A DNA stretch of 64,000 nucleotides. It comes from an uncultured Maribacter sp. Its GTDB lineage: Bacteria > Bacteroidota > Bacteroidia > Flavobacteriales > Flavobacteriaceae. The DNA lies in assembly GCF_947500985.1 (NCBI RefSeq), contig NZ_CANMTX010000001.1, positions 496,001 to 560,000 on the forward strand. Direction: 5' to 3'. The notes beneath the pieces were generated by a model. That model saw nothing but the letters and a program-made list of their open reading frames with translations, ran no database searches and was not told the origin of the DNA. The translations under genes and the position numbers were made by a program. Of the stretch, positions 1-8,812 are shown piece after piece; position 1 is the first letter of the stretch, and each line of letters starts with the position of its first letter.

Positions 1-768
1 CATAAAAACTATAAAGTTTCAAAATCTTGGTTTATTGAAAAGACCCTTAAAGAATATAGGTCTCTTTGTAACCACAAACAACAAGATCATATCGTTCTTT
101 GGTTCGAGTATGATCTTTTTTGTCAAGTGAATATGCTTGCCGTTATTAGCTGGCTATTAACACACAGAAAATATGCTCAAATATCTTTAGTGTGCAGCGG
201 CAAAGAAGATGGTACAGATAAAATGTACAGCCTTAATGAGCTTACCGATGACCAATTATTAGGTCTATATAAGAATAAAAAGGTATTAACACAAGATGAT
301 ACCGAGTATGCTGATTATGTTTGGCAATTGTACTGCAGCAATAATCCTATTCGTTTAGAAAACCTTACTGATTTTAACGATTACCAATTCGATTATCTTG
401 GTGATGCGGTAAAATCGCATCTAAAACGTTTTCCTAGTATTAACAACGGCTTAAATGAAATGGAAAATACCATTTTACAGCTTGCTATAGACAGGAAACC
501 AAAATCTAAAACTGAATACATAGATGTTTTACTTAAAAATCAAGGTAACTTAGGTTTTTCTAATACACAGTATGACCGTGCTTTAACGAGGCTAAAACCA
601 TTAATAACTAGTTTAAACCCTGTGCGTATTTCTAAGAAAGGCAAAGAGATTTTAGATGGTCAAACCAGCTATTATTCTTGCATACAAGACAATGATGTGT
701 ATTTAGGAGGCGCTTTGAAGTACAATTTCCTTTATAATACTAGTACAAACCGAATTTTAAAATTATAG
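1..768 (+). CDS. DUF1835 domain-containing protein, C-terminal part (5' end outside window)
   Basis: The reading frame is open from base 1 with no stop, so this is the C-terminal part of a gene that begins before the window; the GTG at 127 is internal. The visible start includes a conserved-looking segment, LWFEYDLFCQVN, typical of DUF1835 proteins, in which a Trp/acidic core is followed by a long helical region. No catalytic role is established for the family. The stop lies 1 bp before the nucleoside phosphorylase gene, so the two are probably co-transcribed. Identity is fairly secure at family level; function is unknown. Confidence 0.8.
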   Translation, partial: HKNYKVSKSWFIEKTLKEYRSLCNHKQQDHIVLWFEYDLFCQVNMLAVISWLLTHRKYAQISLVCSGKEDGTDKMYSLNELTDDQLLGLYKNKKVLTQDDTEYADYVWQLYCSNNPIRLENLTDFNDYQFDYLGDAVKSHLKRFPSINNGLNEMENTILQLAIDRKPKSKTEYIDVLLKNQGNLGFSNTQYDRALTRLKPLITSLNPVRISKKGKEILDGQTSYYSCIQDNDVYLGGALKYNFLYNTSTNRILKL

Positions 769-769
769 C

Positions 770-1636
770 ATGCAACTAAAGCCTGCTGAGCTTATCATCA
801 ATGATGATGGCAGTATCTACCATCTTAATTTATTACCAGAAGATATTGCAACCACCATTATAACCGTTGGCGACCCAGATAGGGTGCATCAAGTATCTAG
901 ACATTTTGATACTATTGAGGTTAAAAAGGGCAAGCGTGAATTTCATACACATACTGGTCATTTAAATGGTAAACGTATTTCAGTGATTTCTACAGGAATC
1001 GGAACAGACAACATCGATATCGTTTTAAACGAGTTAGATGCCTTGGTAAATATCGATTTCAACACAAGAACGCTTAAAGAACATCATATTTCCTTAAATA
1101 TCATTAGAATTGGAACTACAGGTGCTATACAGCCAGATATTCCGATTGATTCTTTCTTGATTAGTAAATATTCTATCGGTTTTGATGGACTTTTACATTT
1201 CTACGAGCATGATGAAATTAACTATACTAAGATAGAAGATGAATTTATCGCCCATACTTCTTGGGACACCAATAAAGCAAGACCATATGTACTCTCCTAT
1301 TCTAAAAAGCTAGGAGAATTGTTTAGCGATAATCGTATACGATTAGGTTTTACCGCAACAAATACGGGCTTTTACGGACCACAACAGCGTCAGTTGAGAT
1401 TAAAGCCCAGTCAAATGGAATTGATGGAGAAATTATCCACCTTTAGCTACAATGATCTAAAATTGACAAATCTAGAAATGGAAACTTCGGGTATTTATGC
1501 ACTGGCCCAACTTCTTGGTCATGAAGCCGTATCTCTAAATTGTATTTTAGCCAATAGATCGACTGGGGAATTTTCCATTACACCCACCGAATCTGTAGAT
1601 AAGCTCATTGAATTTTGCTTGAAACGATTGGCTTAA
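770..1636 (+). CDS. Nucleoside phosphorylase (PNP/UDP family, uridine phosphorylase-like)
   Basis: A 288-residue cytosolic enzyme of the PNP_UDP phosphorylase family, which cleaves nucleosides with phosphate to give free base and ribose-1-phosphate. Visible family motifs are GDPDR near residue 34 (phosphate/ribose site), STGIGTDN near 75, RIGTTGAIQ near 113 and EMETSGIYAL near 236, which carries the Glu-Met-Glu that contacts the ribose. Length is close to uridine phosphorylase plus a short insertion. It starts 1 bp after the DUF1835 gene, so translation may be coupled. Base specificity (uridine versus purine) cannot be read from the motifs alone. Confidence 0.88.
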   Translation: MQLKPAELIINDDGSIYHLNLLPEDIATTIITVGDPDRVHQVSRHFDTIEVKKGKREFHTHTGHLNGKRISVISTGIGTDNIDIVLNELDALVNIDFNTRTLKEHHISLNIIRIGTTGAIQPDIPIDSFLISKYSIGFDGLLHFYEHDEINYTKIEDEFIAHTSWDTNKARPYVLSYSKKLGELFSDNRIRLGFTATNTGFYGPQQRQLRLKPSQMELMEKLSTFSYNDLKLTNLEMETSGIYALAQLLGHEAVSLNCILANRSTGEFSITPTESVDKLIEFCLKRLA

Positions 1637-1690
1637 CATACATTTACAGTATTTTACTATTGTACTTCTTATTTTTACGCAAATCTTATC

Positions 1691-3727
1691 ATGAAAAAAG
1701 ACAACCTGAAGCATAGAGATATTAATTGGCTCTATTTCAATGAACGCGTTTTGCTTGAAGCTAAAAGTACCGACACGCCATTATTAGAGCGATTAAAGTT
1801 CTTGGCCATTTTTTCCTCTAACTTAGATGAGTACTTTAAAGTACGTGTTTCTCAACTTCGCCAAATCAAGCATCTAGACAAAAAATTTCGAAAGAAGCTA
1901 ATGTTTAAAGCTAATAGCACGTTACAACACATATTAAAAACGATCAATGAGCAACAAGTTGAGTTCGGTAAAGTAATTAAAGCGACCCTTTCTGAACTTG
2001 AGGAACATAATATTTATGTTCGCAACACATCTAATTTTACAAACGAACAAAAACAATTCTTAGAATCGCTTTTCGATAAAAGTATTAAAGAATTTTGTTC
2101 GGTACATAAAGAAAACTTAGAATTAACCGATGGGGCACTTTATCTAGCGGTTACACATTCTGACCATAAATACAGTATTGTCGAGATACCTACAGAAAAC
2201 CAAGATCGCTTTATAGTTTTACCAGGCGATGGTCATCAATTTTGCTATTTAGATGATGCTATTAGGTTGAACATTCAAAAATTATTGCCCAACAAAGAAA
2301 TTGATGCCTGCTACTCTATCAAACTTTCTAGGGATGCCGAATTGTATTTAGAAGACGACTACTCTGATATTGAATTAGTAGAAAAAATATATAATTCTCT
2401 AAATAAACGCTTATCAGGACAAGCCACAAGACTTCTTTACGATGAAACTATGCCTAGCTGGCTAATAGATGCTTTAAAATCGGATTTCAAATTGGGTTCG
2501 GTAGATTTGTCTCCCGGTGGGGCGTATCACAATTTATCCGACTTCTTTTCTTTTCCACTTCCAAAAGGCACGGAACATTTACAATACCACGAAAAACCGG
2601 CATTACCACATCCAGAATTATCTTATACCAAAAATATCTTTGAAAGTATTTCAAAAAAAGACCAACTGGTACATTTTCCGTATCAAGACTTTAAAGTAGT
2701 CGAAGAATTTTTGACTACAGCAGCTACAGACCCTCAGGTAAGTGCTATAAAAATGACTATTTATCGCATTGCAAAGTCGTCTTCGCTTGCAGACGCTATT
2801 TTAACAGCATTAGATAACAACAAAAAAGTTACTCTATTTGTTGAAGCCCAAGCTCGATTCGATGAAGCCAATAATATTAAATGGGGGCGTATTTTTGAAG
2901 AGAAAGGAGCCAAAGTGATTTTCAGCATACCACAAGTAAAGGTGCATTCTAAAATAGCAATGGTCTACCGTAACGAAGATGATAAAGTAAAACGTTATGC
3001 CTACATAGGTACTGGTAATTTCAATGCCAAAACCTCTAAAATATATTGTGACCACGGACTCTTTACTGCTGATAAAAAAATTACGAAAGACTTAGGTCAA
3101 GTGTTTCAAGTTTTAGAAAGAAAAATTATAGTTCCAAAGTTGAAACGCTTATTGGTTTCACCATTTACTACTAGAATTACCTTTCTAAATCTTATTCAGA
3201 ACGAAATCAATGCTGCTCGCGAGGGTAAAAAAGCTGCTATTACCGCTAAAATGAACAGTCTTGAAGACTCTGATATGATTAGGGCCTTATACAGAGCAGT
3301 TAACGCCGGTGTGGATGTTCTCCTTATTATCAGAGGCTTTTGCTGTTACTTAACTGCTAACGATGACCCTAGTGAAGGAATGAGAGATAATATTTACATC
3401 ACAAGTATAGTAGACCGCTATTTAGAACATGGTAGAATTTACCATTTTGAAAATGATGGAGACGAACTTATGTATATTGGTTCTGCAGATTGGATGACGC
3501 GAAACTTAGATAGAAGAATAGAAGTGCTGACCCCTATTCTAGACCCAGATATTTTTGATGAGTTGAAGCATATTCTAACATTACAGCTAAATGACAACCA
3601 AAAAGCACGTGTTCTAGATTTAGAAAACTCTAATAAAAAGGTTGCTCAAGCACTTGGTCAAGAAAATATACGTTCTCAATATGCCATTTACGATTACCTT
3701 AAAAATAAATTAGATGAAAACCGTTAA
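1691..3727 (+). CDS. ppk1: Polyphosphate kinase 1
   Basis: A 678-residue PPK1, which reversibly polymerises the gamma-phosphate of ATP into polyphosphate. Domain order is the usual one: N-terminal helical domain beginning near NWLYFNERVLLEA, head domain, then two phospholipase-D-like C-terminal domains. The autophosphorylated histidine is His419 in KVHSKIAMV (equivalent to E. coli His435), and a second conserved His lies in RIYHFEND. YIGTGNFN and ADWMTRNLDRRIE are further PPK signatures. The full expected length is present. Its last 14 bases overlap the start of the next gene, so the two are translationally linked. Confidence 0.96.
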   Translation: MKKDNLKHRDINWLYFNERVLLEAKSTDTPLLERLKFLAIFSSNLDEYFKVRVSQLRQIKHLDKKFRKKLMFKANSTLQHILKTINEQQVEFGKVIKATLSELEEHNIYVRNTSNFTNEQKQFLESLFDKSIKEFCSVHKENLELTDGALYLAVTHSDHKYSIVEIPTENQDRFIVLPGDGHQFCYLDDAIRLNIQKLLPNKEIDACYSIKLSRDAELYLEDDYSDIELVEKIYNSLNKRLSGQATRLLYDETMPSWLIDALKSDFKLGSVDLSPGGAYHNLSDFFSFPLPKGTEHLQYHEKPALPHPELSYTKNIFESISKKDQLVHFPYQDFKVVEEFLTTAATDPQVSAIKMTIYRIAKSSSLADAILTALDNNKKVTLFVEAQARFDEANNIKWGRIFEEKGAKVIFSIPQVKVHSKIAMVYRNEDDKVKRYAYIGTGNFNAKTSKIYCDHGLFTADKKITKDLGQVFQVLERKIIVPKLKRLLVSPFTTRITFLNLIQNEINAAREGKKAAITAKMNSLEDSDMIRALYRAVNAGVDVLLIIRGFCCYLTANDDPSEGMRDNIYITSIVDRYLEHGRIYHFENDGDELMYIGSADWMTRNLDRRIEVLTPILDPDIFDELKHILTLQLNDNQKARVLDLENSNKKVAQALGQENIRSQYAIYDYLKNKLDENR

Positions 3728-4559
3728 GATTATTGGTGTACCCGAACATTTTAACCTTCCTTGGCATTTAGCTATAGAAGAAGGTGCATTTAAAGAAAGA
3801 GGCATAAACTTAGAATGGACAGAAGTGCCAGAAGGTACAGGTAGGATGAGCGAAATGCTTAAAAATAAGGATACTGACTTAGCCATCATCTTAACTGAGG
3901 GAATCGTAAAAAGCATAACCGAAGGTAATGAGGTGAAAATTATTCAAGAATACATTGCCTCGCCCCTACTATGGGGAATTCATGTGGACGCCAATAGTTC
4001 ATATAGCGCTCTAAATGATTTAAAGGACACTACAGCTGCTATTAGCCGTTACGGTAGCGGTAGCCACCTAATGTCTTACGTTCAAGCTACAAATATGGGC
4101 TGGGACACTGAAAATTTAAAATTCAATTTAATTAATAATCTTGATGGAGCTGTTGAAGGTTTGTCTTCTGGAACTGCAGATTACTTTATGTGGGAGCGTT
4201 TTACTACAAAACCACTAGTTGATAGTGGTGTATTTAAGCACTTAGGAAACTGCCCTACACCTTGGCCATGTTTTGTATTGGTAGGGACAAATTCATTTTT
4301 GAAAGAAAACGAGGGAATTTTAAAGCATATTCTTGAAATTATCAACATGTATACAGTTGAATTCAAACAAATTCCCTGTATTGATTCTACGTTAGCAAAC
4401 AGATACCATCAAAAGTTAGAAGATATACAAGAATGGCTAGAAATAACCAAATGGAGTCAAAAACAACTACCGGAACCTACTTTGATCAAAGTACAAAATA
4501 CGCTGAAGGAACTTAATCTAATTGAAAAAGTAATTCCCGTATCCGAAATTCTAAAATAA
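3714..4559 (+). CDS. Solute-binding-protein-like protein without signal peptide (NMT1/THI5/SsuA fold)
   Basis: A 281-residue protein resembling periplasmic substrate-binding proteins of the NMT1/THI5/SsuA superfamily: it opens with a beta strand followed by HLAIEEGAFKERGINLEW, then TDLAIILTEG and a hinge-like ISRYGSGSHLM segment. It has no signal peptide or lipobox and no permease or ATPase gene nearby, so it is probably cytosolic and not part of a transporter. The ATG overlaps the end of ppk1 by 14 bases. Orphan, leaderless proteins of this fold are known (a CA3427-like family in fungi and bacteria), but the ligand is unknown. A link with polyphosphate metabolism is only suggested by the overlap. 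Confidence 0.75.
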   Translation: MKTVKIIGVPEHFNLPWHLAIEEGAFKERGINLEWTEVPEGTGRMSEMLKNKDTDLAIILTEGIVKSITEGNEVKIIQEYIASPLLWGIHVDANSSYSALNDLKDTTAAISRYGSGSHLMSYVQATNMGWDTENLKFNLINNLDGAVEGLSSGTADYFMWERFTTKPLVDSGVFKHLGNCPTPWPCFVLVGTNSFLKENEGILKHILEIINMYTVEFKQIPCIDSTLANRYHQKLEDIQEWLEITKWSQKQLPEPTLIKVQNTLKELNLIEKVIPVSEILK

Positions 4560-4560
4560 T

Positions 4561-4989
4561 TTAGATTGCAGCTAGGCTGTAATGCTTTTGAATCAATGCT
4601 TTAAAAGTTTCGTCAGATAAAGGTTTCTGAGCAAAATCAGCAATATATTGGTTAGCAATTGCGCGTTCTTTATCTTCTTTGTTATCACTAATTGTAACTA
4701 GTACAATAGTAATCTGTTCCTTTAGTTTTTTAGGCACCAACTCTTCATAAGCATCCATAAACTGCCACCCATCCATAACAGGCATTCTTAAGTCTAACAT
4801 GACCATACAGGGCAATTCTAATTTCTCTTGACCTTTACCAAGAATAAAATCAATAGCTTCTTGACCATTAAGAGCAGAATTGATATTCACATCCATATCT
4901 AATTTATTAATAAAGATGGAATGTAAGAAGTTACTTGCATCATCATCATCTACCAGTAAAATAGTATTTAATCTTTCTAAGTTATTCAT
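4561..4989 (-). CDS. Single-domain response regulator (CheY-like)
   Basis: A 142-residue stand-alone receiver domain with no output domain. The phosphorylation pocket is complete: an acidic run DDDD at 14-17, phospho-acceptor Asp66 in MLDLRMP, and the conserved Lys122 in AQKPL. It is convergent with the solute-binding-like gene, with a 1-base gap between stops, and monocistronic as far as can be seen. Such proteins relay phosphate from histidine kinases or work in phosphorelays; the partner kinase is not in this window neighbourhood. Confidence 0.9.
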   Translation of the reverse strand: MNNLERLNTILLVDDDDASNFLHSIFINKLDMDVNINSALNGQEAIDFILGKGQEKLELPCMVMLDLRMPVMDGWQFMDAYEELVPKKLKEQITIVLVTISDNKEDKERAIANQYIADFAQKPLSDETFKALIQKHYSLAAI

Positions 4990-5070
4990 TTGAGCTGTTA
5001 TTTAAGTTGTTAGCCACTATTGTACCCCAAAGTACAATCTAAAATTTAAACCATTTAATAAGTATCTAAC

Positions 5071-5745
5071 TTACCACACTATATTTTTATTGCCTAAATC
5101 ACCTAGTATTTTATTGCAAGACGAAAAATGCTTGTTCCCAAACCAATATCCTCTATTGGCACTTAATGGCGATGGATGACCTGATGTTAATAAGTAATGC
5201 CGCTCTGCATCAATAAGTTTTACCTTTTTCTTAGCATAACCACCCCAAAGCATAAAAACAATATGCTCGCTATTTTCTGATAGTTTTGAAATTACGGCAT
5301 CCGTAAATACTTCCCAACCATGTTTTTGATGACTTCCAGCTTCATGGGCTCTTACCGTAAGCGTAGCATTTAATAATAGAACGCCCTGTTTAGCCCAACG
5401 TTCAAGATTTCCACTTTCTGGGTAAGGAATACCTAAATCACTTTCAATTTCTTTAAAAATATTGATTAACGAAGGTGGATGTTTGATACCATCTTTGACC
5501 GAAAAGCATAAACCGTTTGCTTGATTAGGACCATGATATGGGTCTTGACCAATGATAACCACTTTTGCGTCTTCAAAGTCACAGTGATTAAAAGCAGAAA
5601 ATATATCAGCATACTCCGGATAACACGTATGCTCCTCATATTGACGTTTAACAAATTGCATTAAATCTTTAAAATAAGGCTTGTCAAATTCTGACTGCAA
5701 CTGATTTTTCCAACTCTTAACCAAATCAATATCCATGATGCTCAT
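5071..5745 (-). CDS. ung: Uracil-DNA glycosylase, family 1
   Basis: A 224-residue family 1 UDG that removes uracil from DNA to start base-excision repair. The water-activating loop GQDPYHGP is at 66-73 with catalytic Asp68, the uracil-binding Asn lies in LLLNATLTV near 126, and the DNA-intercalation loop with its essential histidine is HPSPLSA at 190-196. Length matches the E. coli enzyme. It is a single gene on the minus strand, divergent from mutS2 with about 190 bases between them. It is distinct from the putative repair pair at 29.5-31.7 kb. Confidence 0.97.
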   Translation of the reverse strand: MSIMDIDLVKSWKNQLQSEFDKPYFKDLMQFVKRQYEEHTCYPEYADIFSAFNHCDFEDAKVVIIGQDPYHGPNQANGLCFSVKDGIKHPPSLINIFKEIESDLGIPYPESGNLERWAKQGVLLLNATLTVRAHEAGSHQKHGWEVFTDAVISKLSENSEHIVFMLWGGYAKKKVKLIDAERHYLLTSGHPSPLSANRGYWFGNKHFSSCNKILGDLGNKNIVW

Positions 5746-5906
5746 TCTTTTTATATATCAAAGTTACTGTTAACCCTGCTGTAAGACAATACCCAAATTC
5801 CTAGAACTATGGTTAATTTCACCCAACATAAATTAGTAATTAGTATTTACACTGCATTTTATAAGTCCGACACTTTACTCATTTATAAAATTTCATTGTC
5901 AATGCG

Positions 5907-5914
5907 TACCTTTG
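5907..5914 (+). promoter_or_regulatory. Candidate -7 box of the mutS2 promoter
   Basis: TACCTTTG matches the Bacteroidota -7 consensus TAnnTTTG and sits 19 bases before the GTG start of mutS2. No convincing TTG -33 box lies at the usual distance, so this is a partial match. Confidence 0.4.
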
Positions 5915-5933
5915 CAGCTCATTAAAACATAAC

Positions 5934-8117
5934 GTGGCTAACATACATTCCAAAACATTACAAGACTTAGAATTTCCTTCTGTATTAAAACAAGTTTCTG
6001 CGCGTTGCCATACCGAATTAGGTAAAGAAGCGGCATTAGAAATTGCACCATTTATCACTGACGAGGTTATTAAAGTAGAACTTGGCAAAACAGCCGAATA
6101 TCTATCTTCACTTATTAGTGAAAACCGAATTCCTAATCATGGTTTCGACGCTATTAATGCCGACCTAAAGCTTCTGAAGATTGAAAATACAACCTTAGAA
6201 CTACAAGGGTTCAAAAGAATAGCGAGCATTTGTACCACTGTTGCACAACACCAAAAATTCTTTAAAAAATTCAAAGAGTATTATCCCCTTTTCCATGATT
6301 TTGCTTTGAAATTGGAGCAGAACGCTGAAATTCCGATTTTAATCAACAATGTCATCGATCGTTTTGGTGAAGTAAAAGACAACGCATCTGATGAGTTGTT
6401 TACGATCAGAAGGCAAATAAACGCAGTTCGGGGAAAAATCAGTCAAAGCTTTGGTTCTGCCTTGAATACCTACCAATCATCTGATTATTTAGATGAAATC
6501 AGGGAATCTGTAGTAGAGAATAGACGTGTTTTAGCAGTTAAAGCCATGTATCGCAAGAAAGTTAAGGGTGCCGTTATGGGTACATCAAAAACTGGAAGCA
6601 TTGTTTACATAGAGCCTGAAGCGGCTTTGAAATACAGTAGAGAACTCAATAACTTAGAGTTTGAAGAAAAGGAAGAAGTGCAACGTATTCTTAAGCAACT
6701 AACAAATCAGATAAGACCATTTAGAGCGCTTTTAAGCGATTATCAAGATTTTTTAATGCAAGTGGACGTTATTGCTGCAAAAGCCAAGTACGCAGAAGAT
6801 ATTGACGCTCTATTGCCTAAAATTAACTCAGACAATAGATTGTATTTACGAGATGCATACCATCCGCTATTATTTTTGAATAATAAGCACAAAAATGAAA
6901 AGACATATCCGCAAACAATTGAATTGCATCAAGAAAACAGAATTATAGTTATTTCTGGACCCAATGCAGGCGGTAAAAGTATTACGTTGAAAACCATTGG
7001 TTTACTTCAAGTAATGCTTCAAAGTGGAATGTTGATTCCGGTACATGAAAGAAGTGAAGTTTGCTTCTTTAAAAAGATTTTAACAGATATCGGAGATAAC
7101 CAAAGTATTGAAAATCATTTAAGTACGTACAGTTACCGCTTGAAGAACATGAACCAGTTTCTAAAGCGTTGTGATCATAACACCCTTTTTCTAATCGATG
7201 AATTTGGTACTGGTAGTGATCCTGAATTAGGTGGTGCATTGGCAGAAGCCTTTTTAGAAATATTTTACGAAAGAGGCTCATATGGCGTTATTACAACACA
7301 CTATGCTAATCTAAAAGCATTGGCCAATGAATTACCCCATGTTACCAACGCTAATATGCTATTTGATGGTAAAACATTAGAACCTACATTTCAACTGATT
7401 TTAGGGCAAGCCGGTAGTTCATTTACATTTGAGGTAGCGCAGAAGAACGGAATCCCTTACTCGCTTATTAATAAAGCGAAGAAGAAAATAGAACGTGGCA
7501 AGGTTCGTTTCGATGCCACTATTGCCAAACTACAAAAAGAGCGTAGTAAAATGGCTGAAACTGGTTCAAGGTTAAAAGAAGAGGAAACAAAAGCAAGAGA
7601 AGAAAACGAAAGATTAGAAAAGCTGAACGCTAAAATCAAATCTAAACTCGAAAACTATCAAGAGCTTTACGACCATGACCAACGTATGATACAATTGGGC
7701 AACAAAGTAAATGTTGCTGCCGACAAATATTTTCAAGACAATAAGAAACGTCCTTTAGTATCTGAGCTATTGAGAATCGTTGAAACCGAGAATAGCAAAA
7801 GAAAGAAGAAGACTGCTAATCAAGCCAAAGCCGAACGTGTTAAAAAAGCAAAAGTCGCCGAAGAAGTTCAAAAAGAAGTAAAGGTTATTCGTGAGAAAAA
7901 GAAGGTTGAAAAGAAGGTTGAAAAGAAGAAAGCCATCTTTAAGGAAAAAAACAAACCTAGACCGGTTTTTAATATAGGTGACCGTGTTCGCATGTTAGAT
8001 GGTAAGGCCGTGGGCAGTATAGATTCTCTTGAAAAAGGTAAGGCTATTGTTAATTACGGCATATTTACTACCAACGTAAGTGTAGACCAGCTAGAAATGG
8101 TTGAAAGGAAGAAATAA
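5934..8117 (+). CDS. mutS2: MutS2-family ATPase lacking the Smr domain
   Basis: A 727-residue MutS2 protein, the MutS paralogue linked to suppression of recombination and ribosome rescue rather than mismatch repair. The core and lever domains come first, then the ATPase with Walker A GPNAGGKS near 342-349 and Walker B LFLIDEFGTGSDPE near 420. A Lys/Glu-rich coiled coil with KKVEKKVEKKK follows. The protein ends in a KOW-like barrel (IGDRVRMLDGKAVGSI) and then stops: the C-terminal Smr nuclease domain of Bacillus MutS2 (about 785 residues) is missing. The GTG start follows a good -7 box. Confidence 0.9.
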   Translation: MANIHSKTLQDLEFPSVLKQVSARCHTELGKEAALEIAPFITDEVIKVELGKTAEYLSSLISENRIPNHGFDAINADLKLLKIENTTLELQGFKRIASICTTVAQHQKFFKKFKEYYPLFHDFALKLEQNAEIPILINNVIDRFGEVKDNASDELFTIRRQINAVRGKISQSFGSALNTYQSSDYLDEIRESVVENRRVLAVKAMYRKKVKGAVMGTSKTGSIVYIEPEAALKYSRELNNLEFEEKEEVQRILKQLTNQIRPFRALLSDYQDFLMQVDVIAAKAKYAEDIDALLPKINSDNRLYLRDAYHPLLFLNNKHKNEKTYPQTIELHQENRIIVISGPNAGGKSITLKTIGLLQVMLQSGMLIPVHERSEVCFFKKILTDIGDNQSIENHLSTYSYRLKNMNQFLKRCDHNTLFLIDEFGTGSDPELGGALAEAFLEIFYERGSYGVITTHYANLKALANELPHVTNANMLFDGKTLEPTFQLILGQAGSSFTFEVAQKNGIPYSLINKAKKKIERGKVRFDATIAKLQKERSKMAETGSRLKEEETKAREENERLEKLNAKIKSKLENYQELYDHDQRMIQLGNKVNVAADKYFQDNKKRPLVSELLRIVETENSKRKKKTANQAKAERVKKAKVAEEVQKEVKVIREKKKVEKKVEKKKAIFKEKNKPRPVFNIGDRVRMLDGKAVGSIDSLEKGKAIVNYGIFTTNVSVDQLEMVERKK

Positions 8118-8141
8118 CACTATATTACAGGTAGTTATATG

Positions 8142-8157
8142 AAATCGTATACGATTT
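8142..8157. repeat. 16-bp perfect palindrome AAATCGTATACGATTT
   Basis: A perfect 16-bp palindrome in the 158-base gap between mutS2 and the DCC-family gene. Its 12-bp core ATCGTATACGAT recurs at 1332-1343 and 8582-8593 inside coding sequence. It may bind a dimeric protein; there is no T-run, so it does not look like a terminator. Confidence 0.5.
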
Positions 8158-8275
8158 ACAAGTGACTTTTGAAACTAAACATAGTATTCATTACATCATA
8201 TTTTGGAATAATTACTGAGGTTTTATTATATAAATGTTGTGAGATGTTGATCAAGAATTGTTTTAATTTTACAAT

Positions 8276-8680
8276 GTGAATTCAAATAAAAAAATCATTC
8301 TTTTTGATGGTGTTTGCAACTTATGCAACAGCAGCGTTCAGTTTGCTATAAAGCGAGATGAGCATGACATTTTTAGATATGCTGCCATACAAAGTGAAAC
8401 AGGGAAAAGGTTATTAACCGAACGCAATATCGATACTAATGAAATCGATTCCATAATTCTAATAGAACCAAATATTGCCTATTACACCAAATCAACAGCT
8501 GCCCTCGAAATTGGCAAGGATTTAAAAGGACTTAATACCGTATCTTCTATTTTACTATGGCTACCAGAATCCTTTAGAAATATCGTATACGATTTTGTTG
8601 CCGCCAATAGATACAAATGGTACGGTAAAAAAGAGGCTTGTATGATACCTACCGAAGAATTAAAGAGCAAATTCATTTAA
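8276..8680 (+). CDS. DCC-family thiol-disulfide oxidoreductase (DUF393, YuxK-like)
   Basis: A 134-residue protein of the DCC/DUF393 family, named for the Asp-x-x-Cys-x-x-Cys motif, here DGVCNLC at residues 11-17 with Cys14 and Cys17. The family is predicted to be thioredoxin-like and redox active, although substrates are not known. It starts with GTG because the preceding ATG runs directly into a stop. The gene is cytosolic and appears monocistronic. A second ATCGTATACGAT palindrome lies inside it at 8582-8593. Confidence 0.85.
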   Translation: MNSNKKIILFDGVCNLCNSSVQFAIKRDEHDIFRYAAIQSETGKRLLTERNIDTNEIDSIILIEPNIAYYTKSTAALEIGKDLKGLNTVSSILLWLPESFRNIVYDFVAANRYKWYGKKEACMIPTEELKSKFI

Positions 8681-8812
8681 ATACTTCATTAATAACCCCT
8701 TAAAACTATTTTTAATCCTAACAACAAAACTTTTAACCCTATTACCCCGTAACCCAACACTTTTAATTTCATTCATTTATCTTATCAATGTTTGAAATAA
8801 AGATTGAGTTAT

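Noticed and set aside
127-768. Gene beginning at GTG 127
   Set aside because: The same frame is open to base 1 with family-like sequence, so the gene starts before the window.
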